DNA of 6,763 nt, taken from positions 1 through 6,763 of the forward strand of contig CACWJV010000125.1 in assembly GCA_902761265.1 (NCBI GenBank). Reading direction: 5' to 3'. The position numbers and the translations under genes were made by a program. The notes under the pieces are model-generated. The model was not told the DNA's origin. It did no database searches and saw only the letters and a list, made by a program, of their open reading frames with translations. Shown here in pieces: positions 1 through 4,644 of this stretch. Source of the stretch: Oscillospiraceae bacterium. Its GTDB lineage: Bacteria; Bacillota; Clostridia; Oscillospirales; Acutalibacteraceae. Within the stretch, counting starts at the first letter, position 1, and the number at the start of each line of letters is the position of its first letter.

Positions 1-45
1 CTCCCGGAACGCCTCCGGGATCGTGCGCATTCTCGGAATGCTCAT
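1..45 (-). CDS. Excisionase-like DNA-binding protein (N-terminus only)
   Basis: An ATG at 45-43 overlaps the TGA stop of the upstream gene as ATGA, and is preceded by a strong ribosome binding site, AAAGGGGGTG on the minus strand, five bases away. Only 15 codons fall in the window, reading MSIPRMRTIPEAFRE with no stop. From memory, the RMRTI..A start resembles small excisionase-family or MerR-like helix-turn-helix proteins of Firmicutes mobile elements. Those proteins help a tyrosine recombinase excise the element. The translational coupling and the position near an integrase fit that role, but the family assignment rests on only a few residues. Confidence 0.5.
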   Translation of the reverse strand, partial: MSIPRMRTIPEAFRE

Positions 46-233
46 TGCTTCACCCCCTTTGCAATCTCATCAATCAGTGCAAGGATCTTTGCCGTTTCGT
101 CCGGCGGCAGCTCATGCCGCAGCTTTCTGCTGAAATTGCCATCATTCACGCCCAGCGCGTCCGCGATCTGCCACAGCTTCACGCCTTTTTCTTTTGCCGC
201 TGCTCTGATTCTTTCGTTTGCTTTCGATTTCAC
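42..233 (-). CDS. Small helix-turn-helix DNA-binding protein (63 aa)
   Basis: The product is a 63-residue soluble protein. Residues 18-40 form a helix-turn-helix (LWQIADALG, turn, NDGNFSRKLR), followed by a C-terminal helix at about residues 45-60. The sequence resembles the short regulators found beside integrases in Firmicutes elements. It probably binds operator or attachment-region DNA. I chose the GTG at 233-231 as start because GAGGTG lies six bases upstream (minus strand). An in-frame GTG at 275 would add 14 residues, but it sits at the predicted transcription start and leaves no leader. The gene is transcribed from the leftward promoter at 282-310 and overlaps the next leftward gene by ATGA. 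Whether it acts as activator, repressor or recombination factor is not visible. Confidence 0.75.
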   Translation of the reverse strand: MKSKANERIRAAAKEKGVKLWQIADALGVNDGNFSRKLRHELPPDETAKILALIDEIAKGVKQ

Positions 234-255
234 AAAATACACCTCTTTCAATATT

Positions 256-302
256 TGTTGTTGACTTTTTGTCACATTTATATTATACTTAAGACAACAA
301 CA
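256..302. repeat. Imperfect inverted repeat flanking the paired -10 boxes
   Basis: TGTTGTTGAC at 256-265 and GACAACAACA at 293-302 are inverted copies matching at 9 of 10 positions, centred at 279. The left arm covers most of the rightward -35 box. The right arm lies in the rightward start region and in the spacer of the leftward promoter. Nested inside is a smaller hairpin-like element, TGAC-TTTTT-GTCA (262-274). The repeat is a candidate operator for one of the element's helix-turn-helix proteins. TTG triplet repetition makes chance symmetry possible. Confidence 0.35.
261..289 (+). promoter_or_regulatory. Rightward promoter for the regulator-integrase pair
   Basis: A -35 box TTGACT (261-266) and a -10 box TATACT (284-289) are separated by exactly 17 bp, close to the sigma-70/SigA consensus. 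Transcription would begin near 296 and give a leader of about 78 nt before the TTG start at 374. Its -10 box overlaps the -10 box of the leftward promoter, so the two cannot easily be occupied at once. Confidence 0.75.
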
Positions 303-310
303 GATTTCAA
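282..310 (-). promoter_or_regulatory. Leftward promoter for the small helix-turn-helix operon
   Basis: Read on the minus strand, TTGAAA (310-305) and a perfect TATAAT (287-282) are separated by 17 bp. Transcription would start near 275, giving a leader of about 42 nt before the GTG start at 233. The promoter drives the small helix-turn-helix gene and the excisionase-like gene. The -10 hexamer shares positions 284-287 with the rightward -10 box. Confidence 0.75.
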
Positions 311-324
311 GCGATTTGTCTTAA
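289..324. repeat. Perfect 9-bp inverted repeat, candidate operator
   Basis: TTAAGACAA (289-297) is exactly inverted as TTGTCTTAA (316-324), with an 18-bp spacer and about 27 bp between half-site centres. The left arm sits at the rightward start site and inside the leftward promoter spacer. The leftward -35 box lies between the arms. A dimer or tetramer of the regulator encoded at 374-1096 bound here could repress both promoters. Binding by that protein is an inference from position only. Confidence 0.5.
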
Positions 325-373
325 CCGTGAACAAGTTGTGACGTATACAGATTTTTGAAAGGAAGTGTTTTCT

Positions 374-1096
374 TTGAAAGACAAAATCAGAGTGAAAAAC
401 ATTGTCAGAATCGACCGACTGAAAAAACTGATTGACACCCAAACCCGGGAAGAAATCGCCGCCGGGATCGGTTGCGAAACCTCGCTGGTCACTAAGCATT
501 ATAACGAAGACCGCAAGGTTACGATTGAACAGCTCATGCAATACTGCAAATACTTCAAAGTATCGGCTGACTACCTGCTCAACCTGAGCAACGCAAAAAC
601 AAACGACGCAACCGTGCAGGCCGTCTGTGACTACACCGGTTTAAGCGAAACGATAGTGGAAACACTCCACGCCTTAAAAGAATCTTCAAATAACGATGAG
701 GATCCTCTGTTATCCGAACTATCTGCAACCGCGTTGCAGTGGACGAACAGAATTCTTGAAACGGACGAATTCAGCGACATGATCGAAAACTATGATGATT
801 ATGACCGTTATAAAAATGAAGTCACCGCCCTGCTGGAATTCTTTAGAACAAACGACTCCGCAGGCAACCCAAAAGAATATAGCGACAAAGTGGAGCAGAT
901 CAGAGATACATCACGATTCATGCAGGCCGCGCACTATGAAACCATGAAGTCAGCAGAATCCGTGTTTGCTTCGTTTGATGACTATGCGCAGATAATGAAC
1001 GAACTAAAAACCCGGTTTTCCGCATGGTATGCAGACGGTTTCAGAAAGTGGGAACCACCCAAAATGAAAACAAACACAAGGAAAGAGGTTGAATGA
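374..1096 (+). CDS. Cro/C1-type (XRE) element regulator
   Basis: The 240-residue protein has an N-terminal XRE-type helix-turn-helix (about residues 12-72). Within it, REEIAAGIG and ETSLVTKHYN form the turn and recognition helix, and the segment ends in the usual VSADYLLNLS. A VQAVCDYTGLSE segment follows, common in Firmicutes element repressors. The C-terminal two thirds are acidic, helical-looking and of no family I recognise; no LexA-type protease motif is evident. I chose TTG at 374 because GGAAG at 361-365 is eight bases upstream. The in-frame GTG at 365 lies inside that ribosome binding site. The gene is the first of a rightward pair and overlaps the integrase gene. Probable role: controlling the divergent promoters at 261-310 and so integrase and excision-gene expression. 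Repression versus activation is not determined by the sequence. Confidence 0.8.
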   Translation: MKDKIRVKNIVRIDRLKKLIDTQTREEIAAGIGCETSLVTKHYNEDRKVTIEQLMQYCKYFKVSADYLLNLSNAKTNDATVQAVCDYTGLSETIVETLHALKESSNNDEDPLLSELSATALQWTNRILETDEFSDMIENYDDYDRYKNEVTALLEFFRTNDSAGNPKEYSDKVEQIRDTSRFMQAAHYETMKSAESVFASFDDYAQIMNELKTRFSAWYADGFRKWEPPKMKTNTRKEVE

Positions 1097-2478
1097 TGGC
1101 ACTTGTTGAGAAGCGCGGCAATAGCTACCGTATCACAGCTTATGCGGGTTATGATCTGAACGGCAAGCAGATCAAGAAGCATTTGACATGGAAACCCGAA
1201 CCCGGCATGACGAAAAAACAGATTGAAAAAGAACTGAATCGGCAAAAAGTCATGTTTGAGGAAAAAGTCGCATCCGGTGTCTACCTCGACGGCAACGTGA
1301 AATTTGCGGATTTCGTCGAACGCTGGTTCAAGGAATACGCTGAAACACAGATCAGAACGACCACCTACTACCGCTATCAAAGCATGATCCACCGGATCAA
1401 CGCGGCACTCGGGCACATGAGACTTGACAAGATCCAGCCGCAGCACATTCTTTCGTTTTATCAAAACCTTGCAGAATCCGGCATCCGGGAAGATACGAAA
1501 TATAAGACAACCGCAGATCTGCACGCCCTCATGAAAGAAAAAAAGACCTCACAGCAAGGGATCGCAGACGCAACCGGGATCAGCGTTGGATCCGTCCGCA
1601 GCGCCGTGCGCGGGCATAACGTCACGAAAAAGACCGCCGACGCAATCACGGACGCGCTCGGCCTACCGTTCAAAGATCTGTTTGAACCTGTTGACCATGA
1701 TAAAACGCTTTCGGGTACCACGATCCACCGCTATCATGAACTGCTTTCGTCCATCTTCAACACCGCAGTCAGATGGCAAGTGATTTTTTCAAATCCATGT
1801 GAACGTGTGCAGCCGCCAAAGAAGAACAAACCCGATCCGAAATATCTTGACGAAGTGCAGGCGCGTGAACTGCTCACGCTATTAGAAGACGAACCGCCAC
1901 AGTTTCGGATCATGGTCACCGCCCTCATGTTTACCGGCCTGCGCCGTGCTGAACTACTCGGGTTAAAGTGGGAAGATGTAGACACCGACACCGGCCTGAT
2001 CTCCGTCAAGCGAAATCTGCTATACCACCCGCAGACCGGCACGTTTGAGAGCGAAACGAAAACCACCATGTCACAGCGCACGATCAAGGTTTCTCCCGCT
2101 GTCTGCAGCCTATTCCGGGAACAAAAGAAGCTGCAAGCCGCCCACCGTCTGCAGCTCGGTGATAAATGGCAAAGCACCGGTTACATCTTCACCGCATGGA
2201 ACGGTGCAGCATTGAACCCGACAACGCTTTCATGCTCTTTTGACAAATTCAGAAAAAAGCACAATCTGACCGGGATCACGATTCACGGCCTACGCCATAC
2301 AAATGCCACGCTGCAGATCGCCAACGGTGTACCGCTGACCACCGTCGCGCACCGGCTCGGTCATGTGAACGCCACTACCACAACGAAGATCTACGCGCAC
2401 GCGATCCAATCCGCAGACGCAGCAGCCGCGCAAGTCCTCGACGATCTGCTTTCCCCGGCAGCCGTCAAACACGGATGA
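1096..2478 (+). CDS. Tyrosine recombinase (integrase) with inserted HTH domain
   Basis: The 460-residue protein integrates and excises the element by tyrosine-mediated strand exchange. An N-terminal arm-binding domain (about 1-62, GNSYRITAYAGYD) is followed by a core-binding domain starting near 66. The catalytic domain (about 250-447) has all expected residues: R283 (TGLRRAELLGL), K322 (ETKT), H397 and R400 (HGLRH), H423 (RLGH) and nucleophile Y433 (KIYAH). Unusually, residues about 136-203 form an XRE-like helix-turn-helix (QQGIADATGISVGSVRSAVRG) that splits the core-binding domain, which resumes at TTIHRYHELLSSIFNTAVRW. The protein is longer than a typical integrase of about 380-400 residues. 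ATG 1096 overlaps the upstream TGA; GAGG at 1085-1088 is seven bases away, better spaced than for ATG 1093. The gene is probably translationally coupled to the regulator. Confidence 0.93.
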   Translation: MALVEKRGNSYRITAYAGYDLNGKQIKKHLTWKPEPGMTKKQIEKELNRQKVMFEEKVASGVYLDGNVKFADFVERWFKEYAETQIRTTTYYRYQSMIHRINAALGHMRLDKIQPQHILSFYQNLAESGIREDTKYKTTADLHALMKEKKTSQQGIADATGISVGSVRSAVRGHNVTKKTADAITDALGLPFKDLFEPVDHDKTLSGTTIHRYHELLSSIFNTAVRWQVIFSNPCERVQPPKKNKPDPKYLDEVQARELLTLLEDEPPQFRIMVTALMFTGLRRAELLGLKWEDVDTDTGLISVKRNLLYHPQTGTFESETKTTMSQRTIKVSPAVCSLFREQKKLQAAHRLQLGDKWQSTGYIFTAWNGAALNPTTLSCSFDKFRKKHNLTGITIHGLRHTNATLQIANGVPLTTVAHRLGHVNATTTTKIYAHAIQSADAAAAQVLDDLLSPAAVKHG

Positions 2479-2494
2479 TCTCACCAAATAGAAA

Positions 2495-2528
2495 AGCTGA
2501 CTGTTCAATGAGCAGCCAGCTATTTTTT
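2495..2528 (+). terminator. Intrinsic terminator after the integrase gene
   Basis: AGCTG-A-CTG (2495-2503) pairs with CAG-C-CAGCT (2513-2521) around a nine-base loop, with one internal mismatch, and is followed by an A and six T residues (2523-2528). It lies 16 bp after the integrase stop codon. It would end the rightward transcript before the repeat cluster and the tRNA. Confidence 0.65.
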
Positions 2529-2537
2529 ATTTCAATC

Positions 2538-2601
2538 ATGAGGGCACCGGGAACCGAAAAAAGCAGTATAAAACAGTATAAAAATCGCAAAAATGAGGGC
2601 A
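2538..2601 (+). repeat. Pair of ATGAGGGCA direct repeats
   Basis: ATGAGGGCA occurs at 2538-2546 and again at 2593-2601, 55 bp apart in the same orientation. The second copy abuts the AATAATCCCCA tandem. The pair lies between the integrase terminator and the tRNA, where arm-type integrase sites are expected. Confidence 0.45.
2564..2583 (+). repeat. Tandem CAGTATAAAA repeat (2 x 10 bp)
   Basis: Two perfect head-to-tail copies of CAGTATAAAA occupy 2564-2573 and 2574-2583. The period is about one helical turn, so two protein monomers would bind the same DNA face. It is a candidate arm-type or accessory-factor site next to the attachment end. Confidence 0.5.
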
Positions 2602-2622
2602 ATAATCCCCAAATAATCCCCA
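2601..2622 (+). repeat. Tandem AATAATCCCCA repeat (2 x 11 bp)
   Basis: Two perfect head-to-tail copies of AATAATCCCCA occupy 2601-2611 and 2612-2622, again close to helical periodicity. Tandem direct repeats inside the element end are typical of sites bound by the N-terminal arm-binding domain of tyrosine recombinases. No protein-binding evidence is available from sequence. Confidence 0.55.
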
Positions 2623-2649
2623 AAAGCCGATTTTTGCCCACGTTTTCAT

Positions 2650-2661
2650 CCGAAATTTCGG
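2650..2661. repeat. 12-bp perfect palindrome near the element end
   Basis: CCGAAATTTCGG at 2650-2661 is a perfect palindrome. Its right half continues as ATTTCGGCAT (2655-2664), which recurs at 2697-2706 beside the tRNA CCA end, 42 bp away. It could be a duplicated terminator arm, a core-type recombinase site or a relic of the attachment event. Confidence 0.45.
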
Positions 2662-2664
2662 CAT

Positions 2665-2704
2665 AAAAAAAGGCCGAAACCCCAGTAAAATAAGGGATTT
2701 CGGC
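2665..2704 (-). terminator. Intrinsic terminator of the tRNA-fMet transcript
   Basis: On the minus strand GCCGAAA-T-CCC (2704-2694) pairs with GGG-G-TTTCGGC (2683-2673), with one mismatch and a ten-base loop. A run of seven T residues follows (2671-2665). It begins one base after the encoded CCA end, so it ends transcription of the tRNA. Any read-through from the upstream pseudokinase operon would also stop here. Confidence 0.85.
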
Positions 2705-2705
2705 A

Positions 2706-2748
2706 TGGTTGCGGAGATAGGATTTGAACCTACAACCTCCGGGTTATG
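2706..2748. other. Putative attachment site (att) in the tRNA 3' half
   Basis: Tyrosine recombinases commonly recombine within the anticodon or T-arm part of a tRNA gene and carry a copy of the 3' portion to restore it. The integrase gene at 1096-2478 ends about 230 bp from this 3' end and reads toward it. That orientation supports a junction here, but no second copy of the core can be seen because the other end of the element is outside the window. The core limits given are only a guess. Confidence 0.45.
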
Positions 2749-2782
2749 AGCCCGACGAGCTACCGGATTGCTCTACTCCGCG
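2706..2782 (-). tRNA. Initiator tRNA-fMet (anticodon CAU)
   Basis: The 77-nt gene folds as a full cloverleaf with CCA encoded at 2708-2706. Initiator marks are clear. Position 1 is C facing A72, giving the C1:A72 mismatch. The anticodon stem has three consecutive G:C pairs (GGG/CCC), and the D stem carries A11:U24. The anticodon CAU is at 2748-2746, and the T loop reads TTCAAAT. It starts protein synthesis after formylation. The 3' end faces the integrase gene, making this gene the likely attachment target; its sequence remains intact after integration. It is transcribed from its own promoter at 2810-2838 and ended by the terminator at 2665-2704. Confidence 0.97.
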
Positions 2783-2809
2783 ATATCTGACTCTCTCGAG
2801 TGCTTTGCT

Positions 2810-2838
2810 ATTATAGCGCAACGAAACGAAAAAGTCAA
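2810..2838 (-). promoter_or_regulatory. tRNA-fMet promoter
   Basis: On the minus strand TTGACT (2838-2833) and a perfect TATAAT (2815-2810) are separated by 17 bp, a strong SigA-type promoter. Transcription would begin near 2803, about 20 bp before the mature 5' end at 2782. Confidence 0.88.
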
Positions 2839-2874
2839 GTGTTTTTTGATATTTTCTTGCGACCGGATGCGCGG

Positions 2875-4614
2875 TCAGTCCGTGTCGGTGTTTTCGCCGC
2901 CGGCAAAGCCTGTGGCGTCCCAAACGGAAAGCGTGACGCTCGTGCCTTTTTCAAACGACAATCCGGCCACCAGCGACATCGTATAAACCGTGCCGACTTC
3001 GTGGGAGCCGTCGTTTTCGAGCAAAACCTTTTTCACTTCGAACCCGTCGCTTGTAAGCATCTCATAGGCGTCCATGTAGGAAAGGCCGACCACGTCGCGC
3101 AGCTCCACCGTCGGTTTGCCGGTGCTGATCGTCACCGTCAGCGTCGTCCCCTGCGGCACACGCTGTCCGGCGGAAAGGCTTTGGCGGATCACGGCGTTTT
3201 TGCGCACGGTGTCGTTCGCTTCAAACTCGATCTGCAAATCAAAGTTGTGCGAGAGCGCCGCATTGGCTGTAATATCGGAATAGCTCAGCGACATAAAGTT
3301 CGGCACCGTCACCTGCTCTTTTTCCGGCTCGTTTTCGTCCGTTTCGGCGGTCGGGCGCGTGGTGGCGGTGGTCTCATCCTCGCTGTTGATCGGCAAAAAC
3401 GTCAGCGGCGCAAGGATACTGTCGAGCAGCGGAATCTCCATCTTTTGATAGAGCACCGTAGAATACAGCGTGCAGAACAGCATCGTGCCGATTACGAGGA
3501 TGGCAAGAAACGCTTCGAGCCCCAAAAGGCCCGCCGGGGTCTCTTTCTTTTGCGCCGGCTCGGTATCAAACAGCGTTTCGTCCTCCTCCGGCAGCAGCTC
3601 GATCTGCGGGTCGGCCTGCGCTGCCGGGTCGGCAAACGACGCCGGGGGCGCAGCGTATTCGCCCGGGAACAACCGTCCCATCAGCTCCTCCATCGTGTGC
3701 AGACGGCGCTGCGGATACAGCTGCATCGCCGCATAGAGCGTGTCAATCGCCTGCGGCGGCAGCGTGCGCGCCAGCTCCACCGGCAGCGTCAGCTCGTCAT
3801 TGACGGCGCGGTCGGCCACGCAGGGCGGCTCTTTGCCGGTCAGACACAGATACAGCACCGCCATGATGCCGTAAACGTCGCTGTAGGTTCCCGGACGGCC
3901 GCCGCTGTGCAGTTCAATCGGCGCATAGCGCGGATCGGGCTGCGTGTGAAACGCGGCAAGGTCGCTTTTGCATTGCGGGATGGAAAAGCCGTCGATGTGC
4001 AGCTTGCCGTCGGCGCCGACGCAAACAGTGGACGCCGAAAGGGCCAGATGCTCCACGCCCTGCGCGTGCAGCGCGGACAGCGCGCGAAACAGCGGTTTGA
4101 ACGCGGTGCAGCAGTCGTTCCACGACAATACGTGCTCCGGCTGCCGCATATATTCGCGCAGCGAGATGCTTTCGAGCGACGCGCAAACGGCATAGACCGT
4201 ACCGTTGAGAAACAGCACGGCATAGACCTGCGGCAGCGACGGATGGATGGCGTTTTTCTGCAGCGTCTGCCAAAGCGACGAAAACGCGCCCATACCGCTT
4301 TGATAGACCAGCTCGGTTTGCAGCCGGACGTGTACCTCGCTTGCGCCCGCGGGACGTTCAATCAGTTTTTCGGGGAGATATTCACGGATCTCAACCGTCT
4401 GCATCGTCTGCAGATCCTGACCGGCATAGACGACGCCGTCAGGCGACAGGGCGATCACCTTGCCGACAAGATAGCGTCCGGAAAGGATCGCGCCTTTCGG
4501 CAGATAGGGTGCGCGCTGGGGCTGATCGTTGTCATAGCCGCAATGCGGACAGATGCGGGAATGCGGATCCATTGTCTGCATGCAGCACATGCAAAGATGC
4601 TGGAACGAAGCCAT
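2875..4614 (-). CDS. Zinc-ribbon, kinase-like (probable pseudokinase), PASTA membrane protein
   Basis: The 579-residue protein begins with a zinc ribbon (C8xxC11, C22xxC25). A kinase-like domain spans about 47-315, one transmembrane helix about 362-388, and two PASTA domains about 435-499 and 502-567. The build matches PrkC/Stk-type receptors: kinase inside, PASTA outside, where PASTA domains sense peptidoglycan or its precursors. The catalytic core is degenerate. The glycine loop is lost (VIALSPDGVVYAG), VAIK reads VEIR (R77), HRD reads HLA (A191), the metal-binding Asn is T196, and DFG reads DGF (208-210). The C-lobe fold marks remain: YAPIE at 230-234 and SDVYG at 245-249. A pseudokinase is therefore likely. 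The start is firm: AGGAGG lies eight bases upstream. The gene is 30 bp downstream of the fibronectin-III gene, probably cotranscribed. A weak hairpin overlaps the stop (2861-2876) without a T run. Confidence 0.9.
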   Translation of the reverse strand: MASFQHLCMCCMQTMDPHSRICPHCGYDNDQPQRAPYLPKGAILSGRYLVGKVIALSPDGVVYAGQDLQTMQTVEIREYLPEKLIERPAGASEVHVRLQTELVYQSGMGAFSSLWQTLQKNAIHPSLPQVYAVLFLNGTVYAVCASLESISLREYMRQPEHVLSWNDCCTAFKPLFRALSALHAQGVEHLALSASTVCVGADGKLHIDGFSIPQCKSDLAAFHTQPDPRYAPIELHSGGRPGTYSDVYGIMAVLYLCLTGKEPPCVADRAVNDELTLPVELARTLPPQAIDTLYAAMQLYPQRRLHTMEELMGRLFPGEYAAPPASFADPAAQADPQIELLPEEDETLFDTEPAQKKETPAGLLGLEAFLAILVIGTMLFCTLYSTVLYQKMEIPLLDSILAPLTFLPINSEDETTATTRPTAETDENEPEKEQVTVPNFMSLSYSDITANAALSHNFDLQIEFEANDTVRKNAVIRQSLSAGQRVPQGTTLTVTISTGKPTVELRDVVGLSYMDAYEMLTSDGFEVKKVLLENDGSHEVGTVYTMSLVAGLSFEKGTSVTLSVWDATGFAGGENTDTD

Positions 4615-4644
4615 TCGTATATCCTCCTGAGGTCTTCGGTTCGG

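Larger units (their letters stand above)
1..2705. mobile_element. Right end of an integrated element at tRNA-fMet
   Basis: This stretch holds a tyrosine recombinase, a Cro/C1-type regulator, a small helix-turn-helix protein and an excisionase-like start, and it stops at the 3' end of a tRNA gene. That arrangement is the standard end of a tRNA-integrated element: the integrase gene lies next to the attachment site and reads toward it. The DNA here is visibly less GC-rich than the chromosomal genes to the right. The left end and cargo are outside the window, so ICE, IME and prophage cannot be told apart. The exact right boundary is uncertain. It may lie within the tRNA 3' half or in the 2640-2705 segment, because the tRNA terminator could be native or element-supplied. 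Confidence 0.75.

Noticed and set aside
234..275. Longer N-terminus (GTG at 275) for the small helix-turn-helix protein
   Set aside because: The predicted transcript begins at about 275, leaving no ribosome binding site, whereas the GTG at 233 has GAGGTG at good spacing.
45..341. 98-codon + strand open frame over the small helix-turn-helix gene and the switch region
   Set aside because: It runs antisense through the helix-turn-helix gene and across both promoters; its Cys/Phe-rich product has no recognisable domain.
982..1524. 180-codon minus-strand open frame across the regulator-integrase junction
   Set aside because: It opposes two well-supported genes, has no ribosome binding site I could see and no family resemblance.
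2538..2622. CRISPR-like repeats
   Set aside because: Units are 9-11 bp, in tandem or only two copies, with no spacers of regular length and no cas genes.
2475..2666. Short + strand open frame after the integrase
   Set aside because: It spans the integrase terminator and the direct-repeat cluster, and its product is low in information; the stretch is better explained as attachment-end DNA.
3840..4361. Arg/Cys-rich minus-strand open frame inside the PASTA gene
   Set aside because: It is an alternative frame of the same strand within a well-supported coding region and has no start signal or domain.
2875..4614. Active Ser/Thr protein kinase of the PrkC type
   Set aside because: The catalytic Lys, the HRD Asp, the catalytic-loop Asn and the DFG order are all changed, so standard phosphotransfer is unlikely despite the matching domain order.
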